DNA from: Paraburkholderia sp. D15
Lineage (GTDB): Bacteria; Pseudomonadota; Gammaproteobacteria; Burkholderiales; Burkholderiaceae
Direction of reading: 5' to 3'
Length of the DNA stretch: 64,000 nt
Assembly: GCF_029910215.1 (NCBI RefSeq)
Contig: NZ_CP110395.1
Span: 3,224,001 to 3,288,000, forward strand
Positions 17,663 to 31,419 of the stretch are shown piece after piece (the first letter of the stretch is position 1; each line of letters starts with the position of its first letter). Made by a program: the position numbers and the translations under genes. Under the pieces are notes generated by a model. It did not search any database. It saw only the letters and a program-made list of their open reading frames with translations, and had not been told where the DNA came from.

Positions 17663-18694
17663 TTACTCGGCGATGGCCTTGCCCGAAGCATCCTTCACCT
17701 TCGACTTCCATTGCGAGCGGATTTCAGCCGTCACCGAATCCGGCAGCGAGATGTAGTCCAGATCGTTTGCAGCCTGCGTGCCGTTCTTGAACGCCCAGTC
17801 GAAGAACTTCAGCGTTTCCGTGCCTTGCGCCGGCTTTTCCTGCGCCGTGTGCAGCAGCACGAAGGTCGCGCCGACGATCGGCCATGCGTCCTTGCCCGGC
17901 TCGTTCGTCAGGATCTGGTAGAACGACTTCGACCAGTCCGCGCCCGCTGCCGCTGCCTTGAACGTTTCCGTCTTCGGCTCGACCACGGCGCCCGTCGAGT
18001 TCTTCATCGCGACGTACGTCATGTGGTTCTGCTTCGCGTACGCCCATTCCACGTAGCCGATTGCGCCCGGCAGACGTTGCACGAATGCGGCGACGCCGTC
18101 GTTGCCCTTGCCGCCCGTACCCGTCGGCCAGTTGACCGTTGCGCCTTCACCGACCTTCGACTTCCAGTCTGCGTTGACCTTCGACAGGTAGTTCGTCCAG
18201 ATGAAGCTGGTGCCCGAACCGTCGGCGCGGCGAACCACGGCAACGTCGGTATCCGGCAGCTTGACCTTCGGGTTCAGCGCGGCGATAGCCGGGTCATTCC
18301 ACTTCTTGATCTTGCCCAGGTAGATGTCGCCGAGCACTTCGCCCGACAGCGTCAGATCGCCAGCCTTCACGCCCGGCACGTTGACCACCGGCACCACGCC
18401 GCCGACCACCGTCGGGAACTGGAACAGACCTGCCTTCGCGAGTTCGTCGTCCTTCAGCGGCGCGTCCGAGCCGGCGAAATCGACCGTCTTCGCTTCGATC
18501 TGCTTGATACCGCCCGACGAGCCGATGCCCTGGTAGTTAACCTTGCCGCCGCCGGACTTCTGATACGCGTCGGCCCACTTCGTGTAGATCGGTGCTGCGA
18601 AGGTGCTGCCCGCGCCGGTGATGTCTGCGGCTTGCGCTGCGATCGCGAAAAGCGCGCCAGCGACGCCAGCGAACACGGTTTGCATCAATTTCAT
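17663..18694 (-). CDS. pstS: periplasmic phosphate-binding protein PstS
   Basis: A 343-residue protein with signal peptide [22 protein letters not shown] and mature start [18 protein letters not shown]. Phosphate-ligand segments are the GAGSTFAAP loop, [24 protein letters not shown], and [21 protein letters not shown]. It binds phosphate in the periplasm and hands it to PstCA. Start ATG 18694 puts the signal peptide first; an in-frame extension to 18823 would cross the Pho boxes. First gene of the seven-gene pst-pho operon. Confidence 0.97.
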   Translation of the reverse strand: MKLMQTVFAGVAGALFAIAAQAADITGAGSTFAAPIYTKWADAYQKSGGGKVNYQGIGSSGGIKQIEAKTVDFAGSDAPLKDDELAKAGLFQFPTVVGGVVPVVNVPGVKAGDLTLSGEVLGDIYLGKIKKWNDPAIAALNPKVKLPDTDVAVVRRADGSGTSFIWTNYLSKVNADWKSKVGEGATVNWPTGTGGKGNDGVAAFVQRLPGAIGYVEWAYAKQNHMTYVAMKNSTGAVVEPKTETFKAAAAGADWSKSFYQILTNEPGKDAWPIVGATFVLLHTAQEKPAQGTETLKFFDWAFKNGTQAANDLDYISLPDSVTAEIRSQWKSKVKDASGKAIAE

Positions 18695-19013
18695 GAGACT
18701 CTCCAAGGTGTGAGCGGTGTGAGCGAGGAAGACGAACACCGCGAAGCTTAGGGTCTCTTTGTGACAGTAACGTGACTTATCGTGAAACAGATGTGACAGT
18801 GGGATTACGCTAGTGAAAGGCACTGCGGCGGAAATTTCGCCGATTTGACGGAGTTATCGGGGTTCTTGAGGAGAATAGGCGAAAAAGATGGGGCGCGAAC
18901 GTTTGCTTCGTGGTTTGGCTTGCGTTTGGGTGGCGGGTGCCGGGGGTTGTTTGGCGATTGTGAGGTGGCCACGCCGAATTGCGTGCGGCGCCTGTTAGCG
19001 GTCTGTAAATGGG
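18695..19013. other. pst upstream region, divergent intergenic
   Basis: Holds the pstS leader, the Pho boxes (18761-18799) and about 200 bases to their right with no convincing gene. An open frame from 18845 runs through the terminator at 19014-19054 and has no ribosome site, so I do not call it. A short + strand transcript ending at that terminator is possible. Confidence 0.5.
18761..18799 (-). promoter_or_regulatory. two Pho boxes upstream of pstS
   Basis: On the minus strand the first box reads CTGTCAC-ATCT-GTTTCAC (18799 to 18782) and the second AAGTCAC-GTTA-CTGTCAC (18778 to 18761). Half-sites are 11 bases apart within each box and 10 between them. They lie 67-105 bases before the pstS start. 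Confidence 0.85.
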
Positions 19014-19054
19014 AAGCGGCGGGACGATCTTTGGGATCGTCCCGCCGCTTTTTT
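19014..19054 (+). terminator. strong terminator, + orientation
   Basis: Perfect 15-bp stem (19014-19028 with 19036-19050, loop CTTTGGG) ending in six T on the + strand. On the minus strand there is no comparable T run, yet both flanking genes (pstS, glmM) read on the minus strand. It therefore points to an unrecognised + transcript, or acts only imperfectly for glmM. Confidence 0.8.
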
Positions 19055-19189
19055 GCTGTTTCGTTTAATGGTGTCGGCCAGGCAGGTGCTAAATGGGTAC
19101 TTTAGCGCTGGTCGTGTTGTCGACCCGACCAGCCCGCACCGTGGATGCGGCCAGCGGGCCCGTTGCCTGTTATCTGTTCAGACGTCTGT

Positions 19190-20548
<1,359 letters not shown>

Positions 20549-20578
20549 GTTTTATCTTCCTCCTTGGCTTTTTCGGGT

Positions 20579-21475
20579 TCAACGATGCGTGCGGCTCATC
20601 GCCGCATCGCGCATCGCTGCCCACACTTTCAATGCATCCACTGTTTGCGCGACGTCATGCACACGTACGATCGCGGCGCCGCGTTCGGCGGCGCAGACCG
20701 CCGCCGCGAGACTGCCCGCGACACGCTCCGGCGCCGGCCGCCCCACCACCGCGCCGACCATCGACTTGCGCGACATACCCGCGAGTATCGGAAACGGCCG
20801 TTCCGCTCGCGGCGCGCTGTCCGGCAGATGCGCGAGCAACGCGTAGTTATGCTCGATCACCGCCTTACCGAAGCCGAACCCCGGATCCACGCTGATACGA
20901 GCCCGTGCGACGCCCGCTTGCGTCAACGCCGTCACGCGCTCTTCGAGAAACTCGCGGACTTCGCTCACTACATCATCATAGACAGGCTCGCGGACCTGCA
21001 TGGTCTGAGGTTCGCCGAGCATATGCATCACACATAGACCGCAATGGCTGTCGCGTATCGCGTCGATCGCGCCGGGCATCCGGAAGCCCCAGATGTCGTT
21101 GATCAGATCGGCGCCGGCGCTCAACGCATGACGCATCACCTCCGGCTTGTAGGTATCGATCGACAACGGCACATTTGCACCGCGCAATTGCTCGATGAGC
21201 GGAATCACACGCTCCAGTTCTTCGTCGAGCGGCACGGGCGGCGCACCAGGCCGCGTCGATTCGCCGCCGATGTCGATGATGTCCGCGCCGTCAAGCAACA
21301 TCCGCTCGGCCTGGCGCAGCGCGTCGCCGCGCATCGCGTATTGACCGCCATCGGAAAACGAATCGGGCGTGACGTTCAGGATGCCCATGACCAGCGGGCG
21401 CTCGAAGGTCAAGGTGAAGCGACCGCATTGCAGCGGCTCGGGCAACGGAGTGTGAGAAAGATCGACAGTCGGCAC
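20579..21475 (-). CDS. folP: dihydropteroate synthase
   Basis: About 298 residues. The pterin/pABA-binding loops are present: MGILNVTPDSFSDGG, DIIDIGGESTRPGAPPV, LINDIWGFR, ISVDPGFGFGK and GMSRKSMVGAVVG. The enzyme joins pABA to the pterin diphosphate in folate synthesis and is the sulfonamide target. The likely start is GTG 21475; an in-frame ATG at 21532 would place the start inside the ftsH terminator hairpin, and a TTG at 21487 is another option. No strong ribosome site is visible, so the start is uncertain; the rest is clear. Confidence 0.93.
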   Translation of the reverse strand: MPTVDLSHTPLPEPLQCGRFTLTFERPLVMGILNVTPDSFSDGGQYAMRGDALRQAERMLLDGADIIDIGGESTRPGAPPVPLDEELERVIPLIEQLRGANVPLSIDTYKPEVMRHALSAGADLINDIWGFRMPGAIDAIRDSHCGLCVMHMLGEPQTMQVREPVYDDVVSEVREFLEERVTALTQAGVARARISVDPGFGFGKAVIEHNYALLAHLPDSAPRAERPFPILAGMSRKSMVGAVVGRPAPERVAGSLAAAVCAAERGAAIVRVHDVAQTVDALKVWAAMRDAAMSRTHR

Positions 21476-21506
21476 GTCGTGATGCAATAAATAAACGGGA
21501 TAAATG

Positions 21507-21539
21507 CAAAACGGGCCGGTGTGATGACACACCGGCCCG
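21507..21539 (-). terminator. terminator of ftsH
   Basis: Perfect 12-bp stem CGGGCCGGTGTG/CACACCGGCCCG (21512-21523 with 21528-21539, loop ATGA), followed on the minus strand by TTTTGCATTT. It separates rlmE-ftsH from folP-glmM, which must then rely on their own promoter or on readthrough. Confidence 0.85.
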
Positions 21540-21559
21540 CACTTTCTAGCAATGATTCA

Positions 21560-23449
21560 TCAAGCCGGCGCGGTCGCGCTACCCGGCTTCACCTCGGTGC
21601 CGGGGCTGCCACCCGACGAGGCGTCGCTTGCCGACGGCGGCGAGCTCTTCGGCGAGCGCGGCGGACGGCCAGCCATGATGTCGTTGATCTGATCGGCGTC
21701 GATCGTTTCCCACTCCATCAGCGCCGCGGTCATCGCTTCGACCTTGTCGCGGTTCTCATCCAGCAGGCGCTTGGCCAGCGTGTACTGCTCATCCAGCACG
21801 CGACGGATTTCCGCATCGACCTTCTGCTGCGTCGCTTCCGAAATGGTCCGCGTGAAGCCGCGGCCGAACGGCGTAGCGTCGTTTTCGTCGTCGACGTAGA
21901 CCATCGGTCCGAGCGCGTCCGTCATGCCGAAGCGAGCCACCATGGCGCGCGCGGTTTGCGTGGCCTTGTTGAAGTCGTCCGACGCGCCGGTGCTGATCAG
22001 GTTCAGGAACAGCTCTTCCGCGACGCGGCCACCGAACAGGATCGCGAGACGATCCAGCAGGTAGTCCTTCGAATACGTTTCGTTGTCATGCTCCGGCAAC
22101 TGCCACGTGACACCCAGTGCGCGACCGCGCGGAATGATCGTAACCTTGTGCACCGGATCGGCCTTCGGCAACAGCTTGGCGATCACCGCGTGGCCCGACT
22201 CGTGGTAAGCGGTGGCGCGCTTCGATTCCTCGCGGATCACGGCCGACTTGCGCTCCGGACCCATGAAGATCTTGTCCTTCGCGTCTTCGAAATCCGTCAT
22301 TTCGACGATGCGCTTGCCGCGGCGCGCCGCGAACAAGGCCGCCTCGTTCACGAGGTTCGCGAGATCGGCGCCGGAGAAGCCCGGCGTGCCGCGCGCGATG
22401 ACCGCTGCGTCGACGTCGTTCGAAATCGGCACCTTGCGCAGATGCACCTTCATGATGTGTTCGCGACCGCGAATGTCCGGCAGACCCACATACACCTGAC
22501 GGTCGAAACGACCCGGACGCAGCAGCGCCTTGTCGAGCACGTCCGAACGGTTGGTCGCGGCAATCACGATCACACCGGAATTAGCCTCGAAACCGTCCAT
22601 CTCGACCAGCATCTGATTCAGCGTCTGTTCGCGCTCGTCGTTGCCGCCGCCCATGCCGGCGCCGCGATGACGACCGACCGCGTCGATTTCGTCGATGAAC
22701 ACGATACACGGCGCATGCTTCTTGGCCTGTTCGAACATGTCGCGCACACGAGCCGCGCCGACACCGACGAACATTTCGACGAAGTCCGAACCCGAGATGC
22801 TGAAGAACGGCACCTTCGCTTCACCGGCGATGGCACGTGCGAGCAGCGTCTTACCGGTTCCCGGCGGGCCGACCAGCAACACGCCGCGCGGAATACGGCC
22901 GCCCAGCTTCTGGAATTTCTGCGGATCGCGCAGGAAGTCGACCAGTTCGGAGACTTCCTCCTTCGCTTCGTCGCAGCCGGCGACGTCGGTGAAATTGATA
23001 GCGTTGTTGTTTTCGTCGATCAGACGCGCACGGGATTTGCCGAACGAGAACGCCCCGCCTTTCCCGCCGCCCTGCATCTGTCGCATCATGTAGAACCAGA
23101 ATCCGATGATCAGGATGGTCGGTCCGAGGTAATACAGCGCCGAAACCAGCGCATTGGGTTCGTCATCCGCCTTGCCGCTCACCTGAACGCCATACTTCAT
23201 CAGATCGCCGACCATCCAGATGTCGCCGGGCGACACGATCTGGTATTTCTGGCCGTCTGCTGGAGTGACCGTGAGGTTCCGCCCCTGGACAATGACGTTC
23301 TTGACTTTGCCGTTCTTCGCGTCGTCCATGAACTGCGAATAGGAAACGCCTTCCTGGACACGGGGCTTGTCGAACTGCTTGAACACCGTAAACAGCACCA
23401 GTGCGATAACCAGCCACACTGCTGCTTTCGAAAACATATTGTTGTTCAA
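21560..23449 (-). CDS. ftsH: ATP-dependent zinc metalloprotease FtsH
   Basis: A 629-residue membrane-anchored AAA+ protease. Helix 1 ([15 protein letters not shown]) and helix 2 ([22 protein letters not shown]) bracket a periplasmic domain. The AAA domain has Walker A GPPGTGKT, Walker [12 protein letters not shown] and the second region of homology with arginine fingers ([10 protein letters not shown]). The zinc site is HESGH. It degrades misfolded membrane proteins and, in other bacteria, LpxC. TTG 23449 is taken as start because AAGGAG lies 7 bases before it; ATG 23437 is the alternative. Follows rlmE as in E. coli. Confidence 0.97.
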   Translation of the reverse strand: MNNNMFSKAAVWLVIALVLFTVFKQFDKPRVQEGVSYSQFMDDAKNGKVKNVIVQGRNLTVTPADGQKYQIVSPGDIWMVGDLMKYGVQVSGKADDEPNALVSALYYLGPTILIIGFWFYMMRQMQGGGKGGAFSFGKSRARLIDENNNAINFTDVAGCDEAKEEVSELVDFLRDPQKFQKLGGRIPRGVLLVGPPGTGKTLLARAIAGEAKVPFFSISGSDFVEMFVGVGAARVRDMFEQAKKHAPCIVFIDEIDAVGRHRGAGMGGGNDEREQTLNQMLVEMDGFEANSGVIVIAATNRSDVLDKALLRPGRFDRQVYVGLPDIRGREHIMKVHLRKVPISNDVDAAVIARGTPGFSGADLANLVNEAALFAARRGKRIVEMTDFEDAKDKIFMGPERKSAVIREESKRATAYHESGHAVIAKLLPKADPVHKVTIIPRGRALGVTWQLPEHDNETYSKDYLLDRLAILFGGRVAEELFLNLISTGASDDFNKATQTARAMVARFGMTDALGPMVYVDDENDATPFGRGFTRTISEATQQKVDAEIRRVLDEQYTLAKRLLDENRDKVEAMTAALMEWETIDADQINDIMAGRPPRSPKSSPPSASDASSGGSPGTEVKPGSATAPA

Positions 23450-23638
23450 AGCACCACTCCTTCACTTAGACGGGCGCCTACATTTGCCTTGCGGCACCAC
23501 GAAAGCATTCTAATCCAGTCCGCAGACCCCTGCCATAAGGTTTCACTACCACAGAAATAGCGTAGCGGGCATTCATCGCGCCAATTTCCGGCGCCATGCA
23601 GCCATTATCGGCAAAGGCGGAACCGTTCTGCAGCGTCC

Positions 23639-24301
23639 CTATGCGGGTCGCTTGAGATGCTTACCCAAAATAAACGTTTCTGACGACTTGTCCCGCGACG
23701 CTTTCGGCTTGCGGGCCGCCACCACCTTGAACTGGCGCTTGAACTTTTCGACAATCTGGCTATAACCGCTGCCGTGAAAGCATTTGACTAAAAGGGCGCC
23801 ATCTGGCTTCAGATGATTCTGCGAAAACTCCAGCGCGAGATCGCACAGATGCTCGATTCGCGCCGCATCAGCCAGCGCAACTCCGGACAGGTTGGGTGCC
23901 ATATCCGAAATTACAAGATCGACCTGACGCTCTCCGACCAATTCTTCCAGTTGCAGCAGCACCGAGTCTTCCCGAAAGTCGCCCTGAATGAAGTGGACGT
24001 CGGCGACCGGCTCCATGGGCAGCACGTCCAGCGCGATGATGGTGCCGTCGATGCCGCCTTCGCGCTCCGCGTCGCGCCGTGCACCCTTGGCGAGCTTGTT
24101 GCGCGCGTACTGACTCCAGCTACCCGGCGTGGAGCCCAGATCGACGATCACCTGCCCCGGCCGGATCAGCTTGTCCTGCTCGTCGATTTCCTTGAGCTTG
24201 TACGCGGCGCGGGCGCGATAGCCCTCCCGCTGCGCCATTTTTACGTAGGGATCGTTGATGTGGTCGTGCAGCCACGCGGTGTTGAACTTGTTTTTTGCCA
24301 T
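23639..24301 (-). CDS. rlmE: 23S rRNA (uridine-2'-O-)-methyltransferase RlmE (FtsJ/RrmJ)
   Basis: A 220-residue SAM-dependent enzyme that methylates U2552 of 23S rRNA. The SAM loop is [16 protein letters not shown], and the K-D-K-E catalytic set is visible: Lys before the loop, Asp in [12 protein letters not shown], Lys in [12 protein letters not shown] and Glu in SSETFILGK. Length and motifs are standard. First gene of the rlmE-ftsH unit, divergent from yhbY across 200 bases. Confidence 0.97.
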   Translation of the reverse strand: MAKNKFNTAWLHDHINDPYVKMAQREGYRARAAYKLKEIDEQDKLIRPGQVIVDLGSTPGSWSQYARNKLAKGARRDAEREGGIDGTIIALDVLPMEPVADVHFIQGDFREDSVLLQLEELVGERQVDLVISDMAPNLSGVALADAARIEHLCDLALEFSQNHLKPDGALLVKCFHGSGYSQIVEKFKRQFKVVAARKPKASRDKSSETFILGKHLKRPA

Positions 24302-24501
24302 TAAACGTTGAACTCTTGCTGCGTCATGTCGCGCTTTAGCGGATAATACGCGGTTAATTCGCGCGGACGCCGCCCAAACTGGCGGTCATCCGCGATTCTG
24401 ATGTCCTGACGCGCGCCCTGCCGAACTGCCCTCATCGAGTCGATCGAACGACCGGATCGGGAACGCAGGTGCCGCCATTTTAGTCGAGTCTCACACTTTC
24501 C

Positions 24502-25035
24502 ATGCCCGCCCTCAAAGTCTCTTCCGACCAACGCGCCGAGTTGCGCTCCCAGGCACATGCGCTCAAACCGGTCGTGCTCGTCGGCGCCGAAGGTTTGACC
24601 GACGCCGTGCTCGCCGAAATCAAGGTTCACCTCGGCGCGCATCAACTGATCAAGATCCGCGTGTTCGGTGACGAGCGCGAAGACCGCATCGCTATCTACG
24701 AAGAAATCTGCGACAAGCTGAATGCCGCGCCGATCCAGCATATCGGCAAGCTGCTGGTGATCTGGAAACCGGAAGCGGACACGAAGCCTGCTGCGGCGAA
24801 AGGCAAGCGCGGCGCGTTGCCGAGCGCTCGCGAAGCTGCTGTCGAAGCCAATCCGGCCAAGGGCCGCGCACCGCGCGTCGTCAAGGTCGTCAAGCCCAGC
24901 GAAATCCCAATGCGCAAGCCGAAGGCCAAGGCAGTGCTCGTGCGCGGTAACGAGCGCGTGACGCAAGGCGGCAACATCAAGCGCGCGAAGAAGCGTCAAA
25001 CCAGCGCGAAGCGCGCACATCAGTCGTCGAAATAA
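24502..25035 (+). CDS. yhbY: CRS1/YhbY-domain RNA-binding protein
   Basis: A 177-residue protein. Residues 1-95 are a YhbY domain (LRSQAHALKPVVLVGAEGLTDAVLAEI, with the GxxG-like loop and LIKIRVFGDERE), known to associate with large-subunit precursors. A basic Lys/Arg/Ala-rich tail of about 80 residues follows, absent from the 97-residue E. coli protein and probably disordered and RNA-binding. Divergent from rlmE, which also acts on the 50S subunit, as in E. coli. Confidence 0.92.
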   Translation: MPALKVSSDQRAELRSQAHALKPVVLVGAEGLTDAVLAEIKVHLGAHQLIKIRVFGDEREDRIAIYEEICDKLNAAPIQHIGKLLVIWKPEADTKPAAAKGKRGALPSAREAAVEANPAKGRAPRVVKVVKPSEIPMRKPKAKAVLVRGNERVTQGGNIKRAKKRQTSAKRAHQSSK

Positions 25036-25047
25036 GCAGGTGGTGAG

Positions 25048-25070
25048 AGGTGCGGGCAACGTCCGCACCT
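25048..25070 (+). terminator. weak hairpin after yhbY
   Basis: AGGTGCGG (25048-25055) pairs with CCGCACCT (25063-25070) around a 7-base loop, followed only by TTGG. Could be a weak terminator. Confidence 0.35.
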
Positions 25071-25144
25071 TGGGGCCGTGCAGGCATGCGGCCTGTCATT
25101 GCATCGCTCGACAACGAGCAGATCACGGCGGCCAACCCAACCGG

Positions 25145-25672
25145 TCAGCCAGCAACCTTCCCGTCCGCGTCGCGAACGTTTTGCCCGGCGGCGGCGAAAC
25201 CGATACCCGCCGGCAGCTTCCACACCAGCGCGACGCCCAGCAGGCTCTCGATCAGATAGAACAGACTCGACACGCCGTGCAGAATGCCGAAGCGCGTCGC
25301 ATACGCCGAGTGCCCCACATCCGTACCCGCTTGCAATGCCGCAACGCGTATCGCATTCATAAAAGGCTGCAGCGCGAAATAACCGACCAGCACGCACACC
25401 AGCATGCCGACGATCAACCAGCGCAAGCGCCGGTACGCATCGCCGCCGCGCCGGACCAGCACGTTCGCCAGCCCCAGCAGCAAAATACCGCACACGGCAC
25501 CCAGCACGCCTTCAATGCGGAACAGTTGCGCCGCCACCGCACCCGCCGTCATCCGGTCGAGCGAGGTGAACAACACCGGCGCGACGGCGTAGCCGATAGT
25601 CAGCAGACTGCCGACCCACACCACCGTCAGCAGGCGGAACAAACGATGCGGCATCAAGGACACCGGCGCCAT
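25145..25672 (-). CDS. DUF4149 membrane protein
   Basis: A 175-residue protein with about four membrane helices (LLTVVWVGSLLTIGYAVAPVLF, GVLGAVCGILLLGLANVL, LIVGMLVCVLVGYFALQPF, FGILHGVSSLFYLIESLLGVALVW). The spacing and the ALQPFMNAIR / FGILHGVSSLFYLIES blocks match DUF4149. Function unknown. ATG 25672 is two bases after the greA stop, so the two are very likely co-translated; that association is common in betaproteobacteria. Confidence 0.85.
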   Translation of the reverse strand: MAPVSLMPHRLFRLLTVVWVGSLLTIGYAVAPVLFTSLDRMTAGAVAAQLFRIEGVLGAVCGILLLGLANVLVRRGGDAYRRLRWLIVGMLVCVLVGYFALQPFMNAIRVAALQAGTDVGHSAYATRFGILHGVSSLFYLIESLLGVALVWKLPAGIGFAAAGQNVRDADGKVAG

Positions 25673-25674
25673 GT

Positions 25675-26151
25675 TCAAACGTAGCTCACCGCGATGATTT
25701 CATATTCGCGCACGCCGCCGGGCGCCTGAACAGACGCCACGTCGCCTTCCGACTTGCCGATCAATGCGCGCGCGATCGGCGAGCTGATCGAGATCAGGCC
25801 GTGATCGATATCCGCTTCGTCGTCGCCGACGATCTGATACTTGACCGACGCGCCCGAATCCAGATCTTCCAGTTCGACGGTCGCGCCGAACACCACGCGG
25901 CCATCCGCTTCGACCGCGGCCGGGTCGATCACCTGCGCGCCGGCCAGCTTCGATTCGATCTCGGCGATGCGGCCTTCGATAAAGCCCTGCTTTTCCTTCG
26001 CCGCGTCGTATTCCGCGTTTTCCGATAGATCGCCCTGGGCGCGCGCTTCCGCGATCGAGTTGATCACCGAGGGACGTTCAACCGATTTCAGGCGCTGCAA
26101 TTCATCGCGCAACATTTCCGCGCCGCGCTTCGTCAATGGAATAGTGCTCAT
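25675..26151 (-). CDS. greA: transcription elongation factor GreA
   Basis: A 158-residue protein, the same length as E. coli GreA. The N-terminal coiled coil carries the acidic tip [15 protein letters not shown] that reaches the RNA polymerase active site to stimulate transcript cleavage; the C-terminal FKBP-like domain starts near [15 protein letters not shown]. Start ATG 26151 gives [18 protein letters not shown]; a longer open frame upstream is not coding. Followed directly by the DUF4149 gene. Confidence 0.97.
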   Translation of the reverse strand: MSTIPLTKRGAEMLRDELQRLKSVERPSVINSIAEARAQGDLSENAEYDAAKEKQGFIEGRIAEIESKLAGAQVIDPAAVEADGRVVFGATVELEDLDSGASVKYQIVGDDEADIDHGLISISSPIARALIGKSEGDVASVQAPGGVREYEIIAVSYV

Positions 26152-26247
26152 AAACAACTCTCGAGAAAACGTCAGGCCGTTCCAGTATGGCGCGCGCCGC
26201 GTGCATCCGACGCTCAGGACGGCAGGTTCGGGAATGCGCGCTGGGAC

Positions 26248-26354
26248 AAAAAAACGGCCGTAAAAAAAATCACCGCGGTTAAGTGCATTCCGCGGGAGCC
26301 GCGACCCGGGCAAAACCCGGGCCACTGCACCTGCGGAACGCCGCTTAACCGCGG
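26248..26354 (-). terminator. large structured terminator region after carB
   Basis: Minus-strand RNA would fold with an 11-bp outer stem (26273-26283 with 26344-26354), a 6-bp second stem (26288-26293 with 26333-26338) and an inner CCCGGG/CCCGGG hairpin with a CAAAA loop (26305-26321). After the outer stem comes a run of eight T, a short GGCCG and seven more T. It lies between the carB stop and greA, so it most simply ends carAB; the elaborate fold is unusual. Confidence 0.7.
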
Positions 26355-26384
26355 CACTTACATCTTGGACAGGTAGTCGAAGCC

Positions 26385-29639
<3,255 letters not shown>

Positions 29640-29799
29640 AACGCTCTCGCTAATGTATTCCTGAATTCTTTCCGTCGACGCGCGCCGCGTTGGCGTTGCG
29701 CGCGTTTCTACTCTGTCCGGGGCGGGCCGCCTGCTCGATGCGGCGGCGGCGCCAGAAGCGGCGCGGCCTGGGCCGCGCGCTGCCGGACCATGCGGCGCG

Positions 29800-30954
29800 T
29801 CAGGCCGCCGATGCCTTGCCGCCCTTCTTCGTGTCCATCAACGCGGTGAAGCGATCGAACAGATAGGCGATGTCGTGCGGACCCGGCGACGCTTCCGGGT
29901 GACCCTGGAAGCAGAACGCCGGCTTGTCGGTCAGCGCGAAGCCTTGCAGCGTGCCGTCGAACAGCGACACGTGGGTCGCGCGGGCGTTGGCCGGCAGCGT
30001 GTTCGCGTCGACCGCGAAGCCATGGTTCTGCGACGTGATGACCACGCGACCGTCTTCCAGATCCTTCACCGGATGGTTCGCGCCGTGGTGGCCGGTCTTC
30101 ATCTTGATGGTCTTCGCGCCGACCGCGAGGCCCATGATCTGATGGCCGAGGCAGATGCCGAAGGTCGGAATGCCGCTCGCGATCAGTTCCTGCGTCGCGC
30201 GGATCGCGTAGTCGCACGGCTCCGGGTCGCCGGGGCCGTTCGACAGGAAGATGCCGTCCGGGTTGAGCGCGAGCGCGTCGGCGGCGCTGGCTTGCGCCGG
30301 CAGCACGGTGACGTGACAGCCACGCTCGGCGAGCATGCGCAGAATGTTGTACTTGACACCGTAGTCGAACGCGACGACGCGGTACTTAGGCGCGTTCTGC
30401 GTGCCGTAGCCGCTGCCCAGGCGCCACTCGGTCTGCGACCATTCGTAGCGCTCCTTCGTCGACACGACCTTGGCGAGATCCATGCCCGCGAGGCCCGGGA
30501 ACGAGCGCGCGAGTTCGATGGCTTTCGCTTCGTCGTCCGAGCCGGCGAGGATCGCGCCGTTCTGCGCGCCCTTGTCGCGCAGCACGCGCGTCAGCTTGCG
30601 GGTGTCGAGACCGGCGATGGCGACCACGCCTTCGTCCTGGAGATATTGCGGGAGCGTGCGCTCCATGCGGAAGTTCGATGCGAGAACCGGCAGATCGCGA
30701 ATGATCAGCCCGGCGGCATGGACTTTCGTGGCTTCGACGTCTTCGGCGTTCACACCGACGTTACCGATATGCGGATACGTGAGGGTCACGATCTGGCGCG
30801 CGTAGCTCGGGTCAGTCAGGATTTCCTGATAGCCGGTGATAGCGGTGTTGAACACGACTTCGCCGATGGTATGCCCGGGGGCGCCGATCGAGTAACCACG
30901 AAAGACCGTGCCGTCGGCGAGCGCGAGCAGAGCGGAAGAAAATGACGGCAACAC
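29800..30954 (-). CDS. carA: carbamoyl-phosphate synthase small subunit (glutaminase)
   Basis: A 384-residue subunit that hydrolyses glutamine and channels ammonia to CarB. The N-terminal domain starts [19 protein letters not shown]; the C-terminal class I amidotransferase domain has the nucleophile in [13 protein letters not shown] and the His/Glu pair in [13 protein letters not shown] 30954 is chosen because AAGGAG lies 6 bases upstream; the frame is open further but that part is not conserved. First gene of carAB, preceded by a leader of about 250 bases. Confidence 0.97.
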   Translation of the reverse strand: MLPSFSSALLALADGTVFRGYSIGAPGHTIGEVVFNTAITGYQEILTDPSYARQIVTLTYPHIGNVGVNAEDVEATKVHAAGLIIRDLPVLASNFRMERTLPQYLQDEGVVAIAGLDTRKLTRVLRDKGAQNGAILAGSDDEAKAIELARSFPGLAGMDLAKVVSTKERYEWSQTEWRLGSGYGTQNAPKYRVVAFDYGVKYNILRMLAERGCHVTVLPAQASAADALALNPDGIFLSNGPGDPEPCDYAIRATQELIASGIPTFGICLGHQIMGLAVGAKTIKMKTGHHGANHPVKDLEDGRVVITSQNHGFAVDANTLPANARATHVSLFDGTLQGFALTDKPAFCFQGHPEASPGPHDIAYLFDRFTALMDTKKGGKASAA

Positions 30955-31419
30955 GGGGGACTCCTTGGGGGAACACCCTGTTGCCGACCTGTCTATCCGA
31001 CTGCGAGCCGCAGCGGAACGCACCCAGCGGATGCACGCGCAGACTCGCTCGCGTAACTGCCGTGGACGTTGCAAGGGGCGCGATGGGTCCATTGTGTGGA
31101 CGGATCTGCAGGGTGCGGGGCCCTTCTTGCTACGCCGGAGGCGCGCGGCGGATGAACGGTATGGGAGAGGTAGGCGCTAGGGTGCGGGTTGATAAGCTCA
31201 AACCTTGGAATTATAGCCGGAAACTACCCTCGCGTCCAAATCCGAGATAGCGCAGCCCCTCGTTCCGGCACCCCCAAGCCCCACGCAAAGCCTTACTGGG
31301 ACGGGTTTTGCGCCCATTGACAAAATTTATGCCGGGCGAATCGAGATAACAGCGCCACCCGGCGGCGACATGGCTGACCAGGCTGCACGCAGGCCCGTTG
31401 CGCGCAGGCGTCGCGACGC
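30955..31419. other. carAB leader and intergenic region
   Basis: About 250 bases of predicted untranslated carAB leader (30955-31203), the promoter, then about 180 bases up to the MFS stop codon. No further gene. The leader is GC-rich with several possible stems, but I could not identify a definite attenuator or leader peptide. Confidence 0.45.
31210..31239 (-). promoter_or_regulatory. sigma70 promoter of carAB
   Basis: On the minus strand TTGGAC (31239-31234), an 18-base spacer and a perfect TATAAT (31215-31210). Transcription would start near 31203. Confidence 0.8.

Noticed and set aside
18845..19105. 86-codon + strand ORF right of pstS
   Set aside because: Crosses a strong terminator, has no ribosome site and no protein-like features.
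21476..21532. N-terminal extension of folP from ATG 21532
   Set aside because: The start would lie within the ftsH terminator stem and the extra residues are not folP-like.
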